Positions 57,897 through 64,000 of a stretch of DNA of 64,000 nucleotides are shown piece after piece (position 1 is the stretch's first letter; each line of letters opens with the position of its first letter). Origin of the DNA: Sporosarcina sp. ZBG7A (GTDB lineage Bacteria > Bacillota > Bacilli > Bacillales_A > Planococcaceae). The stretch covers positions 121,856 to 185,855 of the forward strand of contig NZ_JWIB01000008.1 of the NCBI RefSeq assembly GCF_000813425.1, written 5' to 3'. The notes under the pieces are model-generated. The model was not told where the DNA came from, did no database searches, and worked only from the letters and a program-made list of their open reading frames with translations. A program made the translations under genes and the position numbers.

Positions 57897-59777
57897 ATGG
57901 ATATCATTAAGGTGATGGACGAACCATTGGCAAATAAAATTGCGGCTGGAGAAGTTGTAGAGCGACCTGCATCCATCGTGAAAGAGCTTGTGGAGAATTC
58001 AATCGATGCAGGAAGTACATCCATTGAAATCACGCTTGAAGAAGCAGGGCTAATAAGTATTCGTATAACGGATAATGGGAAGGGTATGACAACAGCGGAC
58101 GCGGTTCGGGCGTTTGAAAGGCATGCAACGAGCAAAATCGATAATGAGCATGACCTGTTCAGAATTCGTACACTTGGTTTTCGTGGAGAGGCTCTTGCTA
58201 GTATTGCAGCCGTTTCGAAAGTACATCTTTGGACGTCTGATGGGGTGAGTGGAACTGAAGTAGATATTGAAGGTGGAAAGGTCATGAACCACCGGGCTGC
58301 ATCTCTCCGTCAAGGAACGGATATCACGGTTTCACAAGTGTTCTTCAACACCCCGGCCCGATTGAAATATATGAAAACGATCCAAACGGAAATCGGTCAC
58401 ACAATCGACTTAGTCAATCGTCTCGCAATCAGTCATCCAAATATTTCATTTCGTCTAGCCCATGGTCAGCAAGTCCTGCTGAAAACAACAGGAACTGGAG
58501 ATTTACTTCGCGTGCTATCCGATGTGTATGGAATCGCAGTTGCGAAGAAAATGATTCCGTTCCAAGCTGAAAATGCAGACTATAAAGTTAGCGGTTATGT
58601 GACCTTACCTGAAATGACACGGGCATCTAAAAACTACATGACAGTGCTTATCAATGGCAGATGGGTTAAAAGTTATCCTGTTAACAAAGCCGTGTTGGAT
58701 GCGTTGCATACGTATTTGCCGATTGGACGGTTTCCAATCGTTGTATTGCAGGCAGAAGCGGATCCTTACCTAACAGACGTCAACGTTCATCCTTCCAAGC
58801 AGTACATTAAAGTGAGTAAAGAAGGGGAATTGCTTGCTGCCGTTCGCGAAGGAGTTCACGCTGCAGTAAAGAAAGCAATCATTGTTCCGGACGCAATTGT
58901 GAAAGAAAAGAAAAAACCAAGTACACCTAGCGTGCAAGAATCGTTTTGGAAGCATCCGGAACGCAGTGCAAAACCAGTGCAAAGTTTTCAAACGACAAGT
59001 AATTATCCATCACAACAAAAACCCGCTTGGACGGTTGAAGAGCTTGCACCAAATGAAAATTTGAACATTGATCTAGACGCTCAGGTGCACCATGTTGAGA
59101 CAACCGAACCTTCTAATACTGAAGATGAATTTGCGTCAGTTACTAGTCAAGAAGAAGTTGCCGAACCTGTTGAACAGTCCGAACCGAAAGCATCATTCCC
59201 GAAGCTACTACCAGTCGGACAAGTCCACGGGACCTATATCGTGGCACAAAATGAGGATGGCTTTTATATGATTGATCAGCATGCAGCCCAGGAGCGCATT
59301 AAGTATGAGTATTTCCGGACGAAGATTGCGGAAGTGGATCATGAAGAACGACAAATGCTTTTAATGCCTTTGATTTTCCATTACTCTGCAGATGAGCAAC
59401 TCAAGATTGAAGAACGTCTGGATGCACTAGAGGAAGTAGGCATTTATCTTGAACAATTCGGTCCATCATCTTACACCGTAAAAGAGTACCCTTCTTGGTT
59501 CCCTGCTGCAGAAGCCTCTTCGATTATTGAAGAAATGATTGAACAAGTTTTACACACTCGGCAGGTGAATATTGCAAAATTACGAGAAGACACAGCGATC
59601 ATGATGAGTTGCAAAAAATCCATTAAAGCAAATCATTACTTAACGATGGAGGATATGAATCGTTTATTGAATGATCTCAGTAAGGCAGAAAATCCCTATA
59701 CATGCCCCCATGGTCGACCTGTATTAATCCACTTCACGACGTATGAACTTGAAAAAATGTTCAAACGTGTAATGTAA
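57897..59777 (+). CDS. mutL: DNA mismatch repair protein MutL
   Basis: A 626-residue MutL (627 in B. subtilis). The GHKL ATPase half has ANKIAAGEVVERP, NSIDAGS, DNGKGM and TLGFRGEALASI. After a variable linker (about 330-430) the C-terminal endonuclease domain has the metal motif DQHAAQERIKYE (460-471) and CPHGRP, so it is a nicking-type MutL. This fits an organism without MutH. Confidence 0.98.
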   Translation: MDIIKVMDEPLANKIAAGEVVERPASIVKELVENSIDAGSTSIEITLEEAGLISIRITDNGKGMTTADAVRAFERHATSKIDNEHDLFRIRTLGFRGEALASIAAVSKVHLWTSDGVSGTEVDIEGGKVMNHRAASLRQGTDITVSQVFFNTPARLKYMKTIQTEIGHTIDLVNRLAISHPNISFRLAHGQQVLLKTTGTGDLLRVLSDVYGIAVAKKMIPFQAENADYKVSGYVTLPEMTRASKNYMTVLINGRWVKSYPVNKAVLDALHTYLPIGRFPIVVLQAEADPYLTDVNVHPSKQYIKVSKEGELLAAVREGVHAAVKKAIIVPDAIVKEKKKPSTPSVQESFWKHPERSAKPVQSFQTTSNYPSQQKPAWTVEELAPNENLNIDLDAQVHHVETTEPSNTEDEFASVTSQEEVAEPVEQSEPKASFPKLLPVGQVHGTYIVAQNEDGFYMIDQHAAQERIKYEYFRTKIAEVDHEERQMLLMPLIFHYSADEQLKIEERLDALEEVGIYLEQFGPSSYTVKEYPSWFPAAEASSIIEEMIEQVLHTRQVNIAKLREDTAIMMSCKKSIKANHYLTMEDMNRLLNDLSKAENPYTCPHGRPVLIHFTTYELEKMFKRVM

Positions 59778-59793
59778 GGGAGGAGGAATGAAA

Positions 59794-60708
59794 ATGAAAG
59801 AACAGTTACTTACAATGTCCGACGGTGTTATACTCGATTCTTATTTCATGGAACCATCAGGAACACCACGTGGACACATCCATCTAGTTCATGGCATGGC
59901 CGAGCATATTGGCCGATATGAGGCAGTGATGAACGACCTTGCACGTGCAGGCTACATCGTAACTGGCTATAATCAGCGTGGACACGGGCAACGGGCACTG
60001 GATCATGACCAGCTTGGCGATTTTGGAGATGGAGTTACATTTGATAGACTTGTTGAAGATGTGCGGGAAGTGATGAATGCATACAAAGTGGAGTATCCCA
60101 ACCTACCTCGTATTTTGTTTGGACATAGTATGGGATCGTTCGTTGTACGTCGTTTTTCTCAAAAATACGGAGCGGAAATAGACGCGCTTATTTGTTCAGG
60201 AACAGCAGGAAAACCTGGTCTGTCAAGAGTCGGTGGCAGTCTATTAGCTTCCATTTTATCACTCAAAGATGGTCCCCATGCTCCGAGTGAGGTTCTCGAT
60301 ACGATCGGCTTTGGAGGCTACAATAAAACAATCTCAAATCCAGAGACTAAGTTCGATTGGCTTTCAACAGATCGACAGACTGTGCGTGACTACATTGAAG
60401 ATCCCCTTTCTGGCACGGTTTCTACAAATAGTTTCTTCCAAGTCTTATTCGATGGATTAAAATTAATCAGTACTACATCCGCCTACGAATCTGTTCCTAA
60501 GAAATTGCCTATACTTTTATTTGCAGGTACAGAAGATCCTGTAGGGAACATGGGCAGTGGGATTTTTGAAGCAGCTGGAATGTATAAGGACGCGGGCGTT
60601 GAAAATGTCACCGCGTATCTTTTCGAGGGTGTAAGGCATGAATCCTTACAAGGACCTTCTAGAGAACCAGTACTGAAAATGATGAAGCAGTGGGTGGAGA
60701 AACTATGA
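59794..60708 (+). CDS. Alpha/beta hydrolase (lysophospholipase/monoacylglycerol lipase type)
   Basis: A 304-residue serine hydrolase. The oxyanion region HLVHGMAEHIGRYE (about 29-42) and NQRGHGQRA, the nucleophile elbow GHSMG (Ser112), AGTEDPVGNMG (acid), and VRHESLQG (His) give a complete catalytic triad of the PldB/monoglyceride-lipase family. No signal peptide is seen, so it is cytoplasmic. The substrate is unknown. It sits between mutL and miaA, with 16 nt before it and a 4-nt overlap after it. ATG 59794 fits the AGGAGG spacing better than ATG 59788. Confidence 0.9.
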   Translation: MKEQLLTMSDGVILDSYFMEPSGTPRGHIHLVHGMAEHIGRYEAVMNDLARAGYIVTGYNQRGHGQRALDHDQLGDFGDGVTFDRLVEDVREVMNAYKVEYPNLPRILFGHSMGSFVVRRFSQKYGAEIDALICSGTAGKPGLSRVGGSLLASILSLKDGPHAPSEVLDTIGFGGYNKTISNPETKFDWLSTDRQTVRDYIEDPLSGTVSTNSFFQVLFDGLKLISTTSAYESVPKKLPILLFAGTEDPVGNMGSGIFEAAGMYKDAGVENVTAYLFEGVRHESLQGPSREPVLKMMKQWVEKL

Positions 60709-61664
60709 CTCGTTCAGCGGAAGTATTAGCAATTGCTGGCCCGACAGCTTCAGGTAAGACCGCCCTTGCGGTAGGGCTTGCTCATTGCCTCGATGGGGAA
60801 GTGATTAATGGCGATGCAATGCAAGTATATCGCGGTCTCGATATTGGGACAGCGAAAATCACTGCAGACGAAATGGAAGGCATTCCTCATCATCTATTTG
60901 ATATAAAATCTCCAGAGGAATCGTTTTCAGCGGCAGAATATCAGCAAATCGTCCGGGAAAAGATTGCCGAAATCCAATCCCGTGGAAAACTTCCTATACT
61001 AGCTGGCGGTACCGGATTATATATACAGTCCGTGCTTTTTGATTACAGGTTCACTGAAGCAGCAGCGGACTTGGAAGTACGAGCTCGACTTGAAGGTGAG
61101 CTTGAAACTTTAGGTGCACACGTACTATACGAACGGCTACTTCAACAAGACCCTGTGAGCGCTGAAAAAATTCATCCTAATAATCACCGAAGACTAGTAA
61201 GGGCTTTAGAAATCCTTGAAGTGAGTGGTGAGACAAAAGCGAATCATGAAGCGGACCAAGGGGCGACACCGATGTACAATTTTTATATTATTGGCCTTGA
61301 GCTGCCAAGAGAGCTCCTTTATGAAAGGATTGACCGACGAGTTGACCTCATGATGGAAAAAGGATTATTAGGTGAAGTCGAGGGTTTGTGGAAACAAGGT
61401 ATCCGAGATGTCCAATCTGTTCAAGCGATTGGATACAAAGAATTGTACCAAACGATTGATGGCACTCTACCTGTAGTAGAAGCGGTAGACCTTATCAAAA
61501 AGAATACACGTCACTATGCAAAACGTCAGTTGACCTACTTCCGCAACAAGCTTGAAGTCAATTGGTATGATGCCACATCAGAGAAAAATCAGCTAGTTCA
61601 GAAAATATGTGACGAAGTAAAGGGATTTCAGTTGCATTTAGCGAATACAAAAAGCAAGCATTAA
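60705..61664 (+). CDS. miaA: tRNA dimethylallyltransferase
   Basis: A 319-residue enzyme adding a dimethylallyl group to A37 of tRNAs, the substrate for MiaB. The P-loop AGPTASGKT is at residues 11-19; DAMQVYRGLDIGTAK, PHHLFDI and LAGGTGLYIQSV are typical. The conserved end KNTRHYAKRQLTYFRN is intact. It overlaps the hydrolase stop (ATGA). hfq follows after 30 nt. Confidence 0.97.
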   Translation: MTRSAEVLAIAGPTASGKTALAVGLAHCLDGEVINGDAMQVYRGLDIGTAKITADEMEGIPHHLFDIKSPEESFSAAEYQQIVREKIAEIQSRGKLPILAGGTGLYIQSVLFDYRFTEAAADLEVRARLEGELETLGAHVLYERLLQQDPVSAEKIHPNNHRRLVRALEILEVSGETKANHEADQGATPMYNFYIIGLELPRELLYERIDRRVDLMMEKGLLGEVEGLWKQGIRDVQSVQAIGYKELYQTIDGTLPVVEAVDLIKKNTRHYAKRQLTYFRNKLEVNWYDATSEKNQLVQKICDEVKGFQLHLANTKSKH

Positions 61665-61694
61665 TTGCGAAAAAGAACTGTAGGGGGTAATGAA

Positions 61695-61919
61695 ATGGCA
61701 AATGCCAATATGCAGGATACGTTCCTGAATTCACTCAGAAAGAATAACACGTTTGTAACTGTATTTTTAACAAATGGTTTTCAGCTAAAAGGTATGATTA
61801 AGTCATATGATAACTATACAGTTCTTTTAGAATCAGATGGCAAACAGCAACTCATTTATAAGCATGCAATCTCTACGTATGTTCCAGCAAAACCGGTTAT
61901 TCTGAAAGATGAGCAATAA
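61695..61919 (+). CDS. hfq: RNA chaperone Hfq
   Basis: A 74-residue Sm-like protein forming a hexameric ring on RNA. Sm1 has [26 protein letters not shown] and Sm2 has LIYKHAIST. The length is close to B. subtilis Hfq (73). ATG 61695 follows TAGGGGGTAA. It is the last gene of the mutSL-miaA-hfq string. Confidence 0.97.
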   Translation: MANANMQDTFLNSLRKNNTFVTVFLTNGFQLKGMIKSYDNYTVLLESDGKQQLIYKHAISTYVPAKPVILKDEQ

Positions 61920-61920
61920 A

Positions 61921-61948
61921 AAAAAGGCCGTGATTGGCCTTTTTATTT
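61921..61948. terminator. Bidirectional terminator between hfq and the minus-strand gene
   Basis: AAAAAGGCC/GGCCTTTTT with a GTGATT loop. A on one side and T on the other let it stop both converging transcripts; it overlaps the minus-strand stop codon. Confidence 0.88.
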
Positions 61949-62548
61949 TGTCAATAAAGAGCGTTGAGGCAGTTGCCAGTGAAACTTAATAGATAACATA
62001 CGTAAAGCCGCTGTAACGACTAGCAGCATATAAAGCGCAGCGTCATGTATATACGTATCGAACCCGACAATTAGTCCAGCAAGCGCAGCCCATACCGCAT
62101 ATATGTCACTTTTAAAGACAAGGGGCTGACGTCCAGCAAGTAAGTCACGGATGACCCCTCCTCCGGCACCTGTTAGAACCGCCGCCGCCACTACAGCAAA
62201 CAGAGACATCTCCATTTCAACGGCCATCAAGGCACCTTGGATCGCAAAAGCGGCTAATCCTACCGCGTCAAAATAAGACCCCCATCGATTCCACGTCTTC
62301 AGTAAGTATCCTGAAAAGAAGAAAATCACTGCTATCAGAACTGAAGCAACTGTAAAAAACAGTTCTTGTCCCCAAAGGACTGAAACAGGCACTCCGATGA
62401 ACACGTTACGGACCGCACCTCCACCAAATGCAGTTACCATTCCCAATATATAGACTCCAAACATATCAAAGTCTTCTTCCATCGCAACAATCGCACCTGA
62501 AATTGCAAATGCGGCTGTACCGATCAGACTAAATACATCCCATGTCAC
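61943..62548 (-). CDS. UPF0126/TRIC-family membrane protein (YvgT-like)
   Basis: The only minus-strand gene: 201 residues with about seven membrane helices in two related halves. The repeated signatures GGGAVRNVFIG and GAGGGVIRDLLAGR are those of UPF0126, related to trimeric intracellular cation channels. Ion transport is a family inference. The ribosome site GGAGGAA is seen on the minus strand before the ATG. It diverges from ynbB across a 118-nt gap and converges on hfq. Confidence 0.92.
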   Translation of the reverse strand: MTWDVFSLIGTAAFAISGAIVAMEEDFDMFGVYILGMVTAFGGGAVRNVFIGVPVSVLWGQELFFTVASVLIAVIFFFSGYLLKTWNRWGSYFDAVGLAAFAIQGALMAVEMEMSLFAVVAAAVLTGAGGGVIRDLLAGRQPLVFKSDIYAVWAALAGLIVGFDTYIHDAALYMLLVVTAALRMLSIKFHWQLPQRSLLTK

Positions 62549-62600
62549 TTCAAAGTTCCTCCGTTCAACACGTTTTAAGATTATCCGGATGTCTCTTCCG

Positions 62601-62629
62601 TTTACCGAAAGCGTTCTACCTGCTAAAAT
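62601..62629 (+). promoter_or_regulatory. Promoter for ynbB
   Basis: TTTACC (62601-62606), a 17-nt spacer, and TAAAAT (62624-62629) preceded by TGC (extended -10). Confidence 0.6.
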
Positions 62630-62666
62630 GGGCTAAGAACCTAAGGTACAGATTGGAGCATCCTGA

Positions 62667-63932
62667 ATGAGTATACAGCAATTGAACGATGAAATCTTAA
62701 ATCGTGCAGAAAAAATCGAAACCGAGCTACAACCTTATGCAAAAGCTACAGAACGCATAGCTTTCATTAATCAAAAGAAAGTATTGGCGGCATTCAGAAA
62801 AAACCGAGTGAGTGACTTTCATTTAACCGGTTCTACTGGATATGGATATGATGACGCGGGCAGAGAAGTGCTTGAACAATTATACGCCGATGTTTTTGGT
62901 GCGGAAGCAAGTTTAGTACGTGGACAAATCATATCAGGAACTCACGCGATTGCGATTAGTCTTTTCGGGATATTACGACCCGGAGACGAATTGCTTTATA
63001 TAACGGGGAAGCCATATGATACATTAGAATCCATCGTTTCAGGTGGAGATCAAGATACTGGCTCCTTACAAGATTTTAATATCGGCTACCATCACGTTGA
63101 TTTATTGGAAGATGGAACTGTCGACTACGAAGAGGTAGAACGTCAAATCAATCCAAACACAAAAATGATCGCGATTCAGCGTTCAAGAGGGTACGCAGAT
63201 CGACCATCCTTCACAGTTTCTGAAATTGCTGACATGGTGAAGAGAATAAAAGCAAATCACCCTGATATTATTATATTTACAGATAACTGTTATGGTGAAT
63301 TTGTCGAAGAGCTCGAGCCGACTGATGTAGGGGTAGATCTTATGGCGGGTTCATTGATCAAAAACCCTGGGGGCGGTCTTGCCCGAACTGGTGGGTATAT
63401 TGCAGGTAGAAAAGATTTAATAGAGAAATGTGGATATCGCATGACGTCACCTGGTCTAGGTGCAGAAGCAGGGGCATCCCTCGACACGTTACGTGAAATG
63501 TACCAAGGCTTTTTCCTAGCACCACATACCGTAAGCCAGGCAGTAAAAGGTGCACAATTTACCGCGGGAATGCTCGAATCCTATGGACTTGTGACATCGC
63601 CTCATTTCTCTGCACAACGAACAGATCTCATTCAATCAGTCTCGTTCCAAAATGCCAAGCAAATGATTGCATTCTGCCAAATGATTCAAGCCAACTCACC
63701 AATCGATGCACATGTTAGCCCAGTGCCATCCTATATGCCAGGTTACTCAGATGATGTCATCATGGCTGCAGGGACGTTCATCCAAGGCTCCAGCATCGAG
63801 TTGACAGCAGATGGCCCAATTCGTCCACCTTACACAGCCTACGTGCAAGGCGGTCTCACCTACGAACATGTAAAAGTAGCCATCCTCTCTTCCGTCGAGC
63901 GACTGATTGAACTTGAATTGATCAAATCATAA
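62667..63932 (+). CDS. ynbB: PLP-dependent aluminium-resistance-type protein (YnbB)
   Basis: A 421-residue fold-type I PLP enzyme, the same length as B. subtilis YnbB; the family is named after an aluminium-resistance gene and resembles methionine gamma-lyases. The cofactor Lys is K232 (SLIKNPGGGLARTGGY), with FTDNCYGEF upstream (PLP-contacting Asp). ISGTHAIAISLFGILRPGDELLY is the phosphate-binding region. The physiological substrate is unknown. The start follows TTGGAGCA. Confidence 0.95.
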   Translation: MSIQQLNDEILNRAEKIETELQPYAKATERIAFINQKKVLAAFRKNRVSDFHLTGSTGYGYDDAGREVLEQLYADVFGAEASLVRGQIISGTHAIAISLFGILRPGDELLYITGKPYDTLESIVSGGDQDTGSLQDFNIGYHHVDLLEDGTVDYEEVERQINPNTKMIAIQRSRGYADRPSFTVSEIADMVKRIKANHPDIIIFTDNCYGEFVEELEPTDVGVDLMAGSLIKNPGGGLARTGGYIAGRKDLIEKCGYRMTSPGLGAEAGASLDTLREMYQGFFLAPHTVSQAVKGAQFTAGMLESYGLVTSPHFSAQRTDLIQSVSFQNAKQMIAFCQMIQANSPIDAHVSPVPSYMPGYSDDVIMAAGTFIQGSSIELTADGPIRPPYTAYVQGGLTYEHVKVAILSSVERLIELELIKS

Positions 63933-63950
63933 CTGGCGGGAGTAGTTGTG

Positions 63951-64000
63951 AGTGATCATAAAGCTAGGAAAGTGCTCATTAACTTGAGAAAGTGATCATA
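63951..64000 (+). repeat. 20-bp-period repeat running off the window end
   Basis: AGTG[AC]TCAT occurs at 63951, 63971 and 63991, an exact 20-bp spacing, with AA before the second and third copies. The consensus unit is AGTGMTCATWAASYTRGRAA. The array starts 18 nt after the ynbB stop and continues beyond the window. A 20-bp period does not fit a protein repeat. Confidence 0.7.

Noticed and set aside
61943..64000. Mobile element or attachment site at the strand switch near hfq
   Set aside because: The minus-strand gene is an ordinary membrane-protein gene with a shared bidirectional terminator; no inverted repeats, transposase or integrase were seen.

Overview
The window is a stretch of chromosomal backbone from a low-to-moderate GC, endospore-forming, flagellated Bacillota. 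PolC-type DNA polymerase, RNase J2, RNase Y, SigD, SpoIIIE, dipicolinate synthase (DpaA/DpaB), SpoVS and the coat morphogen CotE are all present. Gene order follows Bacillus subtilis from cheD-sigD to hfq-ynbB. Protein divergence, the inserted nucleoside-uptake operon and the loss of several B. subtilis genes suggest a Sporosarcina-like member of the Planococcaceae/Caryophanaceae. That placement is an inference made without any database search. All genes but one lie on the plus strand. I see no rRNA, tRNA, insertion sequence, prophage or CRISPR array.

Layout. 1-1950: end of the flagellar/chemotaxis cluster (cheD, sigD, a small unknown protein, SwrB-like). 2090-11000: translation and envelope genes (rpsB, tsf, pyrH, frr, uppS, cdsA, dxr, rseP), then a strongly eroded ProRS-like gene at the normal proS position. 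11057-15370: polC. 15542-21210: the rimP-nusA-rnpM-ylxQ-infB-ylxP-rbfA operon. 21256-25890: truB, ribF, rpsO, pnp. 25918-35126: an M16 protease, ymxH, dipicolinate synthase, asd, dapA, rnjB, spoIIIE. 35281-40927: a GntR regulator and a BMP-type nucleoside ABC transporter. 41059-46223: ymfF, ymfH, ymfI, ymfK, rodZ. 46321-55219: pgsA, cinA, recA (with a LexA box), rny, ymdB, spoVS, miaB, ricA, cotE. 55317-61944: mutS, mutL, an alpha/beta hydrolase, miaA, hfq. 61943-64000: a minus-strand UPF0126/TRIC membrane protein, ynbB, and a 20-bp-period repeat running off the end.

How the genes work together. Most encode ribosome synthesis, transcription-translation coupling, RNA decay, isoprenoid and phospholipid synthesis, and DNA repair. 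Sporulation functions are interleaved: the aspartate pathway (asd, dapA) feeds dipicolinate synthase, SpoIIIE moves the chromosome, and SpoVS and CotE act later. Intrinsic terminators divide the region into short operons, and several -10 elements are of the extended TGn type.

The most unusual item is the ProRS-like gene at 9397-10998. It is a full-length open frame that has lost the signature residues of all three class II catalytic motifs as well as conserved anticodon-domain and editing-domain residues. Other points of interest are a CTG start codon for cotE, a 13-copy RPQGQ repeat in IF2, a GntR gene with a perfect palindrome in its leader, and the terminal 20-bp repeat. I did not find a convincing new defence or mobile system; the region is predominantly housekeeping.
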